Source: Streptomyces sp. YIM 121038 (GTDB taxonomy: Bacteria > Actinomycetota > Actinomycetes > Streptomycetales > Streptomycetaceae). From it: a stretch of 64,000 nt of DNA. The translations under genes and the position numbers were made by a program. The notes under the pieces were generated by a model. It was not told the DNA's origin, did not search any database, and saw only the letters and a list, made by a program, of their open reading frames with translations. Positions 26,589-35,195 of the stretch are shown in pieces. Where the stretch lies: positions 4,154,001 through 4,218,000 of the forward strand of contig NZ_CP030771.1 of the NCBI RefSeq assembly GCF_006088715.1. The letters are read 5' to 3'. Each line of letters opens with the position of its first letter. Position 1 is the first letter of the stretch.

Positions 26589-27637
26589 CAACTCGCTACC
26601 TCTCGCAGTCGCTCGGCCGCGGTCTCCGGCGGCACGTCATTGATGAACACACTCATGCCGGATTCGGAACCCGCGAGGAACTTCAGCTTGCCCGAAGTGC
26701 GGCGAATGGTGAAAAGCTCGAGGTGGAGCGCGAAGTCGTCGCGGTTGACGCCGTCGGGGGCGGCGAAGGGCGCCTGGTGCCAGGCCGCGATGTAGGGGGT
26801 CGGGGACCCGTCCGCGGCGAAGAGGCGGTCGAAGCGCTTGAGCAGCTCCAGATAGACGCCGGGGAACTCGGCGCGCGCCGCCTCGTCGAGGGCGAGCAGG
26901 TCGGGGACGCGGCGCTTGGGGTAGAGGTGCACCTCGTAGGGCCAGTGCGCGGCGTACGGCACGAAGGCCACCCAGTGCGCGGCGTCCAGGACGACGCGTT
27001 CGCCCGCGCGCTCGTCGGCGAGGACGTCGTCGAAGAGGTTGCGGCCGCCGGTGGTCTCCTTGTGCGCGGCCAGGGAGCGCAGCATCAGGGCCGTGCGGGG
27101 GGTCACGAAGGGGTAGGCGTAGATCTGGCCGTGCGGGTGGCCGAGGGTCACGCCGATCTCCGCGCCCCGGTTCTCGAAGCAGAACACCTGCTGGACGGCG
27201 GGCAGGTGGGACAGCTCGGCGGTGCGGTCGGTCCAGGCGTCCAGGACGAGGCGGGCCTGCTCCTCGGTGAGGTCGGCGAAGGACGCGGCGTGGTCGGAGG
27301 TGAAGCAGACGACCTCGCAGCGGCCCGCGTCGCCCGCGAGGGAGGGGAAGCGGTTCTCGAAGACCACGACGTCGTACGTGGACTCGGGGATCTCGGTGGG
27401 CCGCTCGGGGGTGGAGGGGCACAGGGGGCACTGATCGGCCGGGGGGTGGTAGGTGCGGCCCTGGCGGTGGGAGGCGATCGCGACGCTGTCGCCGAGGAGG
27501 GGGTCCCGGCGGATCTCGGAGGTGGTGGCGACGGCGTCGAGGGGGCGCCGGTCGGGGGCGGCGCGGACGGTGTCGTCGCGCGCGTCGTAGTAGATGAGCT
27601 CACGACCGTCAGCGAGACGCGTCGAGGTCTTCTTCAC
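26588..27637 (-). CDS. galT: Galactose-1-phosphate uridylyltransferase
   Basis: GalT swaps UMP between UDP-glucose and galactose-1-phosphate. The 349-residue protein has [15 protein letters not shown] (zinc ligands Cys70 and Cys73), ENRFPSLAG and the catalytic [10 protein letters not shown] (His-Pro-His-Gly at 167-170). GTG 27637 has AGGAG 8 nt upstream. It is the first gene of the operon, preceded by an unusually AT-rich control region shared with the divergent symporter gene. Confidence 0.97.
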   Translation of the reverse strand: MKKTSTRLADGRELIYYDARDDTVRAAPDRRPLDAVATTSEIRRDPLLGDSVAIASHRQGRTYHPPADQCPLCPSTPERPTEIPESTYDVVVFENRFPSLAGDAGRCEVVCFTSDHAASFADLTEEQARLVLDAWTDRTAELSHLPAVQQVFCFENRGAEIGVTLGHPHGQIYAYPFVTPRTALMLRSLAAHKETTGGRNLFDDVLADERAGERVVLDAAHWVAFVPYAAHWPYEVHLYPKRRVPDLLALDEAARAEFPGVYLELLKRFDRLFAADGSPTPYIAAWHQAPFAAPDGVNRDDFALHLELFTIRRTSGKLKFLAGSESGMSVFINDVPPETAAERLREVAS

Positions 27638-27893
27638 GTGTGGGGCTCCTCATCCGGCCCGCCAACAGAACCGAACATAACAAACCACAAGCCAACAGCA
27701 TCGTCAATGCCCACCGCCGGTGCGCATCCCCCACACCGTCAGTAATCACGTAAACCAGGCGCCCAGAGGGACTCGATCACAATCAAACAAAGAACATCAA
27801 CAGAACTGTTCACTTACTGAAGCGGGCGGCGTAGGTTCCCGTCTGATCGGTTCGCGTGCCGAAGCGAGTTCTCATCGGATCCCGGAGTTCTGC
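27638..27893. promoter_or_regulatory. gal / symporter divergent control region (galP1-like)
   Basis: This 256-bp interval is markedly more AT-rich than its surroundings. Read toward galT it is full of TGTT-type hexamers in two clusters (about 27,665-27,705 and 27,780-27,812), including TGTTGATGTTCTTTGTTTGA and TTTGTTATGTTCGG. TTGACG (minus strand 27710-27705) is a possible -35 for galT. Galactose-inducible, glucose-sensitive galP1 of Streptomyces is known to have a repeated-hexamer operator; equivalence here is inference. Confidence 0.6.
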
Positions 27894-29579
27894 ATGCCCG
27901 CACCCACGTACACCCTGGCCGAGGGGCTCCGGCTGCCCACCAACGGCCTCGACTACACCATCCTCGCCCTCTACTTCGTGGTCGTCCTCGGCATCGGGTT
28001 CGCCGCCCGGCGCTCCGTGCGGACCAGCCTGGACTTCTTCCTGTCCGGCCGCTCGCTGCCCGCCTGGGTGACCGGCCTCGCCTTCGTGGCCGCCAACCTC
28101 GGCGCCACCGAGATCCTCGGCATGGCCGCGACCGGCGCGCAGTACGGCGTCGCCGTCGTGCACTGGTACTGGATCGGCGCCATCCCCGCGATGGTCTTCC
28201 TGGGCCTCGTGATGATGCCCTTCTACTACCGCTCGAAGGTGCGCTCGGTCCCCGAGTTCCTGCTCCAGCGCTTCGACAGGTCCGCCCATCTGCTCAGCTC
28301 GGCGCTCTTCGCCTTCGCCGCGATCCTCATCGCGGGCGTGAACCTCTACGCCCTGTCGATCGTCGTGGAGGCGCTGCTCGGCTGGCCGCAGTGGGTGGCG
28401 ATCGTGGTCGCCGGGATCTTCGTGCTCGCGTACATCACCATCGGCGGCCTTTCCTCGGCGATCTACAACGAGGTCCTCCAGTTCTTCGTCATCCTCGCCG
28501 CGCTCATCCCGCTCTGCGTCATCGGCATGAAGAAGGTCGGCGGCTGGGACGGCCTGAGCGGCAACCTGGAGAAACAGCACGGGGACAACTTCCTCACCGC
28601 CTGGGGCGGCACCGGCATCGGCGACCCCAACCCGCTCGGCGCCAACTGGCTGACCATCGTCCTGGGTCTCGGCTTCGTGCTCTCCTTCGGCTACTGGACG
28701 ACCAACTTCGCCGAGGTGCAGCGCGCCCTGTCCGCGAAGAACCTCTCCGCCGCGCAGCGCACCCCGCTGATCGCCGCGTTCCCGAAGATGTTCATCGTGT
28801 TCCTGGTGATGCTGCCCGGCCTCATCGCGGCCGTGCTCGTCCCGAAGATCGGCACGGCGGACTCGGACCTCACCTACAACGACGCGATCCCCTATCTGAT
28901 GCAGGAGCTGCTGCCCAACGGCGTCCTCGGCATCGCGGTCACCGGCCTGCTCGCCGCGTTCATGGCGGGCATGGCGGCCAACGTGTCCTCCTTCAACACC
29001 GTGTTCACGTACGACATCTGGGCGCGGTACGTGGTCACGGGGCGCGAGGACGGCTACTACCTGAGGTTCGGCCGGCTCATCACCGCGATCGGCGTGCTCG
29101 CCTCGATCGGCACGGCCTTCATCGCCTCGTCCTTCTCCAACATCATGGGCTACCTCCAGACGCTGTTCTCCTTCTTCAACGTCCCGATGTTCGTGGTCTT
29201 CGTCATCGGCATGTTCTGGAAGCGCGCCTCCATGAAATCCGGTGTGTGGGGCCTGGTCGCGGGCACCAGTGCCGCGATGCTCAACTACTTCTGGATCTAC
29301 AAGCAGGGCGTCGTCGACATCCCCACCGACCAGGGCGCCAACTTCGTCTCCGCGATCGTCGGCTTCGTCGCCGGCGCGGTGGTGATGGTGGTGGTCACGC
29401 TCTTCACCGCGCCCAAGCCCGAGGCCGAGCTCGCCGGGCTCGTGTACGGCACCGCGTCGCCGGGCCTGGAGGACGACGGCGCCGAGCCGGGCGACTCCGC
29501 CTGGTACCGCAGGCCCGCGCTGCTCGGGTGGGGCGCGGTGGTGCTCGCCGCGGCCTGCTACGTCCCCTACTCGTTCTGA
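27894..29579 (+). CDS. Sodium:solute symporter (SSS/SGLT family), probably sugar uptake
   Basis: A membrane protein of 561 residues with about 13-14 hydrophobic helices. The N-terminal DYTILALYFVVVLGIGFAAR and SLDFFLSGRSLPAWVTGLAF, with NLGATEILGMAATGAQYG, are typical of the SGLT branch of sodium symporters. NVPMFVVFVIGMFWKRAS and MAGMAANVSSFNTVFTYDI fit later conserved helices. CGGAG lies 7 nt before ATG 27894. Divergent placement from galTEK over a shared control region suggests galactose or a related sugar as substrate, which is inference. Confidence 0.92.
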   Translation: MPAPTYTLAEGLRLPTNGLDYTILALYFVVVLGIGFAARRSVRTSLDFFLSGRSLPAWVTGLAFVAANLGATEILGMAATGAQYGVAVVHWYWIGAIPAMVFLGLVMMPFYYRSKVRSVPEFLLQRFDRSAHLLSSALFAFAAILIAGVNLYALSIVVEALLGWPQWVAIVVAGIFVLAYITIGGLSSAIYNEVLQFFVILAALIPLCVIGMKKVGGWDGLSGNLEKQHGDNFLTAWGGTGIGDPNPLGANWLTIVLGLGFVLSFGYWTTNFAEVQRALSAKNLSAAQRTPLIAAFPKMFIVFLVMLPGLIAAVLVPKIGTADSDLTYNDAIPYLMQELLPNGVLGIAVTGLLAAFMAGMAANVSSFNTVFTYDIWARYVVTGREDGYYLRFGRLITAIGVLASIGTAFIASSFSNIMGYLQTLFSFFNVPMFVVFVIGMFWKRASMKSGVWGLVAGTSAAMLNYFWIYKQGVVDIPTDQGANFVSAIVGFVAGAVVMVVVTLFTAPKPEAELAGLVYGTASPGLEDDGAEPGDSAWYRRPALLGWGAVVLAAACYVPYSF

Positions 29580-29597
29580 CCGGAGGTCCGAGCCACC

Positions 29598-29870
29598 ATG
29601 TCCGACCTGCAGAAGGAAGTCTCCGACCTGGAGCGGAAGTCCGCGACGGCCGCGCGCCTCTTCGACATCCGGCGCATCATCGGGGGCCTGTTCGTCGTCT
29701 ACGGCGTGATCGTGACGATCGCGGGGATCACGGCGTCCGACGCCGACCTCGACAAGGCCGAGGGCATCAACATCAACCTCTGGACCGGCCTGGGCATGCT
29801 CGCCCTCGGCCTCTTCTTCCTCACCTGGCTGTGGCTCCGGCCGACGCCGCCCCCTGTCCGGGAGGACTGA
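29598..29870 (+). CDS. Small two-helix membrane protein, symporter partner
   Basis: A 90-residue protein with a charged N-terminal helix (MSDLQKEVSDLERKSATAAR) and two transmembrane segments: IIGGLFVVYGVIVTIAGI and LWTGLGMLALGLFFLTWLWL. The tail is PPPVRED. It begins 18 nt after the symporter stop with GGAGG upstream, so it is in the same transcript. No family function was recognised; position suggests an accessory or stabilising role for the transporter. Confidence 0.85.
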   Translation: MSDLQKEVSDLERKSATAARLFDIRRIIGGLFVVYGVIVTIAGITASDADLDKAEGININLWTGLGMLALGLFFLTWLWLRPTPPPVRED

Positions 29871-29949
29871 CCCACGTGGGACGCCCCTGACCCGCCCCTT
29901 CCCGCTCCGGGGGCTGCCGCCCCCGTACCCCCGCTTTTCGGCGCTCCGC

Positions 29950-30092
29950 GCCTCGTCCTCAAACGCCGGACGGGCTGGATGTCTCCGGTGCGGGCCGCGT
30001 CTCGTCCGCAGGCCGCGGACCCATCCCGGCCGGCAGACGGGATGCGGCGCGCAGCGGCACTCTTCAGCCCGTCCGGCGTTTGAGGACGAGGC
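29950..30092. repeat. Element A inverted pair (28-bp arms) between convergent genes
   Basis: Bases 29950-29977 are the exact reverse complement of 30065-30092, with an 87-nt spacer. The core is CCTCAAACGCCGGACGGGCTG. It lies between the small membrane-protein gene and a convergent luxR-type gene and may act as a bidirectional terminator. Flanking GGGGGCTGCCGCCCCC (29909-29924) belongs to the same element. Confidence 0.9.
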
Positions 30093-30132
30093 CGGAGGCC
30101 GATAGCGGCCGGGCCACGGTGGGCTGTGGGGG

Positions 30133-30840
30133 CTACTGGGGCGTGCCCGAGTTGTTCACGCGGCCGCCCGAGGCGGGGCGTTCCGCGCGGTCGAGGAGCC
30201 CCGTGCGGGCAGCGAGGGCGGCCGCTTCGAGGCGGGAGCCGACGCCCAGTTTCATCAGCACGCGCTGCACATGGGTCCGCGCCGTACTGGGCGCGATCCC
30301 CATGCCCGCCGCGATGAGCCGCGTGTCCTCACCGTCCGCGACCCGTACGAGCACCTCGACCTCACGCGGCGTGAGCATCTGGAGGAGCCGCTGCCCCTCG
30401 TCGTCGGGCTGTGCCGCGGGGTTGAGCAGCTCGCTGAAGGCGCCTTGGAGCAATTGGGGCGCGACGGCGGCCTCACCGGCGCGCGCCTTCATGATGGCGC
30501 GCTCGACTCCTTCGATGCGCTCGTCGTGCCGTACGTACCCGGAGGCGCCGGAGGCGAAGGCCGCCGCGATGCCGCGCGGCGACGGCACGGGCCCGAGCAC
30601 CACCACGGCCACCTGCGGACGCTCCCGCTTGATCTTGACCACGGGGTCGAACATGCCCGGCTCGGCCGGTGTCGCCGTGCCGAGGAGGCACACCTCGGGG
30701 GCCCTGCTGATGACCAGTTCGGCCGCGCCCGCGGCCGGGGCGGCCGCGGCCAGCACCCGGTGCCCGCGCAGCTTGAGCGCCGACGCGAGCGCCTCGGCGA
30801 GCAGACGGTGGTCGTCGACCACCATGAGCCGCACACCCAT
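30133..30840 (-). CDS. LuxR/NarL-type regulator with degenerate receiver
   Basis: About 235 residues from ATG 30840 (MGVRLMVVDDHRLL). The N-terminal fold is receiver-like, with the acidic pair VVDD kept. But the strand that should carry the phospho-acceptor Asp reads PEVCLLGTATPAEPG, with Gly in place of Asp, and the Lys of beta-5 is absent (SGYVRHDE). It probably cannot be phosphorylated normally. The DNA-binding domain is intact: LTPREVEVLVRVADGEDTRL, then GIAPSTARTHVQRVLMKLGV. No kinase is adjacent. It may be controlled by dimerisation, ligand or abundance instead of phosphorylation. Confidence 0.9.
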   Translation of the reverse strand: MGVRLMVVDDHRLLAEALASALKLRGHRVLAAAAPAAGAAELVISRAPEVCLLGTATPAEPGMFDPVVKIKRERPQVAVVVLGPVPSPRGIAAAFASGASGYVRHDERIEGVERAIMKARAGEAAVAPQLLQGAFSELLNPAAQPDDEGQRLLQMLTPREVEVLVRVADGEDTRLIAAGMGIAPSTARTHVQRVLMKLGVGSRLEAAALAARTGLLDRAERPASGGRVNNSGTPQ

Positions 30841-31045
30841 CGAGCAACCCCCCAATGTCCCCCACGGATTCCCCCACTGGTCCCCCCACGGACCCGGGGC
30901 CCCGGCCCTCCATCCCCCGGAAGCTACACGCTTGTTCGACGTTGCGCTGCCCCTACCGTCCAGATGCAGCCCTGGATGCCGAAATCACTGCCTTTGGGGT
31001 AGCGGCAGTACGGGAGTACGGAGAGTGAACGGCCCCGGAGACGGG

Positions 31046-31077
31046 AAAGGCCCCGGACCGCGTGGTCCGGGGCCTTT
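31046..31077 (-). terminator. Hairpin terminator, distal, after the PQQ-propeller operon
   Basis: Perfect 14-bp stem, AAAGGCCCCGGACC (31046-31059) with 31064-31077, and a GCGT loop. The A/T ends give a T run on the minus strand. Confidence 0.85.
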
Positions 31078-31091
31078 CGTGGCGGTGTGTG

Positions 31092-31119
31092 ACCGGTGCC
31101 CGAACGGTCGGGCACCGGT
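31092..31119 (-). terminator. Hairpin terminator, proximal, after the PQQ-propeller operon
   Basis: Perfect 12-bp stem, ACCGGTGCCCGA (31092-31103) with 31108-31119, loop ACGG. It extends to about 18 bp with one mismatch. It lies 12 nt past the stop at 31131. Confidence 0.8.
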
Positions 31120-31130
31120 CGCACACCGGC

Positions 31131-33176
31131 TCACTCCGTGGTGAAGCCGAGCGCGATGTACTCCTTGTCGTCCTTGGAGTACGGCTTGCTGATCAGCTCC
31201 TTGCCCATGAACAGATGGCCGTTGCCGTACAGGACCTCGTTGGACTTGGGGACCATGCCGCTGATGGCGCTGCTGACCGATTCGGTCGCGGGCGTCTCCA
31301 GGAGCGTGGTCTCCTTCATCGACTTGCCGTCGAGCGAGACGACCTTGGCGCCCTTGTTGTAGCCGCCACCCTTGTACGCGAGGACGTTGCCGCCGTCCAT
31401 GCGCAGCGGGAACATCTCGCCGTCCTTGCCCGCGTCCGCGCGGTCACCGGTGGTCTTGCCCGTGGCCAGCGAGAAGCCGATGATCTCGTTGGTGAAGCCG
31501 TAGCCGGAGCCGCCCGCGTCGTGCTGGCGCGTGGGCACGTACAGCTTGTCGTTGCCGACGGCGATCGCGCGGCAGCTGTAGACCTTGTTGACGTCGCAGT
31601 CGTGGGAGTACTTGCCGTCCTCCAGCTTGATGCGGGCGCGCAGCTTGCCGTTGTTGCTCAGCGAGAAGACGTCCGTGGCACCGCTGGCGGTGATCTCCTC
31701 GGTGTCCTGGCCGAAGACGACCGGGCTGGTCGAGATGATCTTGGCGTTGTCGATGCCCGCGGCCAGCGCGTAACTCCACTTGACGTCGCCCGACTTGGGG
31801 TCGATCAGCTGGATCTTCAGCTTGGGGTCGTCGTAGTCGCCGCACTTGCGGACCGCGACGAGCTGCTCGCCGCCCGCGTAGCCGACGTCCTTGCACTTGT
31901 CGCCGATCTGCGGCTTCCACAGGAGCTTGCCGGAGAGGTCCCAGGCGGCGCCGGTGCCGCCGGTGCCGGAGCCCGCGGCGATGGTGGAGCCGGAGATGGT
32001 GATCTCCTCGAACTCCACCTTCATGCCGCTGTTGGTGACGTCCTTGGTCCACAGCTTCTTGCCGGTCTTCACGTTGACCGCGGAGACCTGGCTGCAGTCC
32101 GGGTACTTGTTCGCCTTGGTGGCCTTGGCGTCCTTGGCGACGACCGCGGCGATGCCGTCCTTGGTGATCTCCTTGGAGACCGCGCAGGTCTCGCCGGTGA
32201 GCGGAACCGACCACTTCTGCTTGCCGGACGCGGGGTCGTAGGCGATCAGGGCGTGGTCCTTGTCCTTGCCCTGGTAGCCGGACTTGACGACGACGTCGTC
32301 GGTCAGCCAGGAGCCCTCGACGCTCCACACGTCGTCCTTGGGGACGGCCGGGGCGGGGACCTGGAAGGCCACCTTGGCGCCGGTGTCCGCCGGGGCCTTC
32401 TCCTTGGCGGGGCCGCCGGAGGGCAGGTCCTTCTTGTCGCCGCCCTTGCCGTCCTTGCCGCCGTCCTTCTTGGCGCTGGCGCTCTTGTCGTCGTCCTTCT
32501 TCGTGGACGCGTAGATCACGCCGCCGCCGACGATCAGCGCGATCGCGGCGACCGCCGCGACGATGATCGTCATCTGCTTCTTCTTGCCGCTGGCACCGCC
32601 GGGGCCGCCGGGGCCCGTGGGCTGCGGCTGCATCGACACGGTGGGCGGCTGCGGGTAGCCGTACTGCTGCTGTCCCGGCGCGCCGGGCTGGCCCGGGTAG
32701 CCGTAACCGGGCTGCTGGCCGTAGGCGGGCGCGGCGGGCTGGCCGTACGCGGGGGCCGCGGGCTGGCCGTACGCGGGGGCCGCGGGCTGGCCGTACGCGG
32801 GGGCCGCGGGCTGGCCGTACGCGGGGGCCGCGGGCTGGCCGTACGCGGGGGCCGCGGGCTGGCCGTACGCGGGCGGGGCGGGCGGCGCCTGCGGCGGAGC
32901 GGCGGGCGGCGGGGTCTGCGGCGGGGCCGCGGGCGGCGGCGTCTGGGGCGGCGGCGTCTGGGGCGGCTGCGGGGCCTGGGGCGCCTGGGGCGCCTGCGGG
33001 TAGCCGTACGGCGCCTGGCCCGGCTGGCCCTGCGGGGGCGGCGGCGGGGTGCCCGGTGCCTGCGGGTAGCCGTAGCCCGGCTCCGGGGCCTTGCCGAAAC
33101 CGCCGGACGGCGGTTCCTGCGGGGCGCCGAACCCGCCCTGCGGGGGCTCGTTGGGCGGCTGAGGCGGCTGAGTCAT
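31131..33176 (-). CDS. Membrane-anchored PQQ-type beta-propeller protein, paralogue 1
   Basis: A 681-residue protein with three parts. First comes a cytosolic Pro/Gln/Tyr-rich tail of about 195 residues, including about six tandem AYGQPAAP units. Next is a single transmembrane helix (MTIIVAAVAAIALIVGGGVIYA) after GKKK. The outer domain starts with a Lys/Asp/Gly-rich linker and continues as PQQ/WD40-like blades such as LIAYDPASGKQKWSVPL, AVNVKTGKKLWTKDV and LIDPKSGDVKWSYAL. Cysteine pairs suggest disulfides outside the cell. No catalytic motif was seen. A similar gene lies 49 nt upstream, so the two form a tandem operon. The function is unknown; an envelope sensor or scaffold is plausible. Confidence 0.88.
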   Translation of the reverse strand: MTQPPQPPNEPPQGGFGAPQEPPSGGFGKAPEPGYGYPQAPGTPPPPPQGQPGQAPYGYPQAPQAPQAPQPPQTPPPQTPPPAAPPQTPPPAAPPQAPPAPPAYGQPAAPAYGQPAAPAYGQPAAPAYGQPAAPAYGQPAAPAYGQPAAPAYGQQPGYGYPGQPGAPGQQQYGYPQPPTVSMQPQPTGPGGPGGASGKKKQMTIIVAAVAAIALIVGGGVIYASTKKDDDKSASAKKDGGKDGKGGDKKDLPSGGPAKEKAPADTGAKVAFQVPAPAVPKDDVWSVEGSWLTDDVVVKSGYQGKDKDHALIAYDPASGKQKWSVPLTGETCAVSKEITKDGIAAVVAKDAKATKANKYPDCSQVSAVNVKTGKKLWTKDVTNSGMKVEFEEITISGSTIAAGSGTGGTGAAWDLSGKLLWKPQIGDKCKDVGYAGGEQLVAVRKCGDYDDPKLKIQLIDPKSGDVKWSYALAAGIDNAKIISTSPVVFGQDTEEITASGATDVFSLSNNGKLRARIKLEDGKYSHDCDVNKVYSCRAIAVGNDKLYVPTRQHDAGGSGYGFTNEIIGFSLATGKTTGDRADAGKDGEMFPLRMDGGNVLAYKGGGYNKGAKVVSLDGKSMKETTLLETPATESVSSAISGMVPKSNEVLYGNGHLFMGKELISKPYSKDDKEYIALGFTTE
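32714..32880 (-). repeat. 24-bp coding tandem repeat (AYGQPAAP)
   Basis: About six near-identical 24-bp units with core GGCTGGCCGTACGCGGG encode AYGQPAAP in the cytosolic tail of paralogue 1. The near-perfect identity points to recent expansion or homogenisation. Confidence 0.9.
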
Positions 33177-33225
33177 GACGTGTTTTCCTTGGGGGGACGG
33201 AAGGGGAACGAGGCGTGGGGGAGGG

Positions 33226-35049
33226 TCACTTGCCGTAGGCGAGCATCAGCTTCTCGCGGCCCTGCGCGCTGCCGGACAGCCGCGTGGTGGAGAGGTAGAA
33301 GCGCCCGTCCACGTAGTCGATCGCCTTCGAGAAGAAGCCGTTCTCGATCTTCGCCGTGCCCTCGGGGTTCCTGAGGAGCGTCTTCGGCGCGTGCGAGCCG
33401 CTCGGCGCGATGGAGACGACCTGACCACCGGTGCTGTACGACGGCTTGACGTAGGCGACGAGCCGGCCGTCCTGCATCTTCATCGGCATCATCGAGGTGT
33501 CCGACGGCGACTTGACGCGCCAGTTCGCCTTGCCGGTGTTCAGACCGATCGCGACGATCTCGTTGGCGCCGCTCGTCTTCTTGGTCGGCAGGTAGAGGTA
33601 CGTGTCGTCGGCGACGGCGCCCTCGCAGCCCTGGAGGTCGCTCACCATGACGCCGCCCCAGCCGCACTCGGGCGCGAAGTCCTCGTTGACCCGGACCTCG
33701 GAACGGGTCGCGGAGCTACCCGGCTTGAGCGTGGTGATGTTCCACTGCTTCTTGTCCTCGTTGGTGAGGTAGAGGACGGCCGGGGTGGTGGAGTAGACCT
33801 TGTTCAGACGCCAGCCCTTGGGGAACTTCTTCGTCCACTTGGCCTTGCCCGTCTTCGGGTCCAGCTCCTGGACCTCGTCGTGCTCGGTGGGCGTGCTGGC
33901 GCCGCAGGACAGCGCCCGCAGCATCCGGTCACCGCCGGTGAAGCCGTTCGGGAAGCAGGTGCCCTCGTCCTTCTTGCGGGAGACGAAGAGCTCGTCGCCG
34001 CCGCTCATGCTGTACGCGGTGCCTGACTGCGAGCGGCCGACCATCAGCGTGTCGCCGGTGATGGTCAGCTCGATGCTGAGCGTGGAGTCGAAGAGACCTT
34101 CCTCCTTGATCTGCTTCTGCCAGCCCTTCTTGCCCGTCTTCAGGTCGACGACCTGGAGCTGGTCGCACTTGGCGTCGCTCTTGGTGCCGCCCTTGTACGC
34201 GATGACGACCTTGCCGTCCTCGCTGACCTGCTTGGACGCCGCGCAGATGTCCTGGGGCAGTTCGAGGGCGGGCCAGGCGGGCTTGCCCGACGCGGCGTCG
34301 TAGCCGAGGACTTCCTTGTAGACGGCCTTCACGGCGACGCCGTCCTGGACCCACATGCCGGGGGCGTCCGCGCCCTTGCCGGGGGCCTTGGGGGCCTCCT
34401 TGTACCAGAGCACCTTCGACTCGCCGGGCTTGCGGCCCTCGTTGAGGTCCTCCTTGCCCGCGTGGCCGTCGCCGCTGCCGTCGCCCGGGTTGACCGGGGC
34501 GGAGGCGGTGGGCTTGGGGCCCTTGTTCTTGGACTCGGACTTCTTCTCGTCGTCACCGCCGCTGGTGAGCGCGTACACCGCGCCGCCCGCGACGAGCAGG
34601 GTGGCCACCGCGGCCCCGATGATCACCGCGGTCTTGCCCTTGAAGGGGCTCTTGCCGCCGCCACCGCCGGGCGGGGGCGGGGTCGCCGGGCCGCCCGGGT
34701 ACTGCTGCTGCGGGAAGCCGTAACCGGCGGGCTGCTGCTGGCCGTAGGGGCCGGGCTGCTGGGGCTGGCCGTAGGGGCCGGGCTGCGGGGGCTGGCCGTA
34801 CGGGCCCGGCTGCTGGGGCTGGCCGTAGGGGCCGGGCTGCGGGGGCTGGCCGTACGGGCCCGGCTGCTGCGGATAGCCGTACGCGCCGGCCTGCGCGGGC
34901 GGCTGCTGGGGCCGGCCGTAGCCGGGCTGCGGGGCCGGGGGAGGCGACTGTGGCGGACCCGCGGGAGGCGACTGCGGCTGCCGCGGGTCCTGTGGATCCT
35001 GTGGAGCTCCGAAGCCGCCGTGCGGCGGCTGATTGGGCGGCTGAGTCAT
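33226..35049 (-). CDS. Membrane-anchored PQQ-type beta-propeller protein, paralogue 2
   Basis: A 607-residue relative of the next gene with the same plan: MTQPPNQPPHGGFGAPQDPQ, then PGPYGQPPQ/PGPYGQPQQ repeats, then a transmembrane helix (AVIIGAAVATLLVAGGAVYAL) after KGK, a charged linker (GGDDEKKSESKNKG) and propeller blades with W-terminated strands (LQVVDLKTGKKGWQKQI, VQELDPKTGKAKWTKKF, IVAIGLNTGKANWRVK). The ATG at 35049 follows GGGGGA at 7 nt. Both paralogues begin with the same MTQPP-NxPP-GGFGAPQ peptide, indicating duplication. The role is not established. Confidence 0.88.
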   Translation of the reverse strand: MTQPPNQPPHGGFGAPQDPQDPRQPQSPPAGPPQSPPPAPQPGYGRPQQPPAQAGAYGYPQQPGPYGQPPQPGPYGQPQQPGPYGQPPQPGPYGQPQQPGPYGQQQPAGYGFPQQQYPGGPATPPPPGGGGGKSPFKGKTAVIIGAAVATLLVAGGAVYALTSGGDDEKKSESKNKGPKPTASAPVNPGDGSGDGHAGKEDLNEGRKPGESKVLWYKEAPKAPGKGADAPGMWVQDGVAVKAVYKEVLGYDAASGKPAWPALELPQDICAASKQVSEDGKVVIAYKGGTKSDAKCDQLQVVDLKTGKKGWQKQIKEEGLFDSTLSIELTITGDTLMVGRSQSGTAYSMSGGDELFVSRKKDEGTCFPNGFTGGDRMLRALSCGASTPTEHDEVQELDPKTGKAKWTKKFPKGWRLNKVYSTTPAVLYLTNEDKKQWNITTLKPGSSATRSEVRVNEDFAPECGWGGVMVSDLQGCEGAVADDTYLYLPTKKTSGANEIVAIGLNTGKANWRVKSPSDTSMMPMKMQDGRLVAYVKPSYSTGGQVVSIAPSGSHAPKTLLRNPEGTAKIENGFFSKAIDYVDGRFYLSTTRLSGSAQGREKLMLAYGK

Positions 35050-35195
35050 CAGCGCTTCCCCCTTCACTGATTTTTCGGCACGCCAAGTGGTGCTCAGGCC
35101 GACCTTTCTATCACTCCAATCAAGCCATGGCCGGGACCGGTCCTGACCCTGTACCCAAGGGCGGACCGGCCCGTGATGCGTCTGTTATGCGATGC

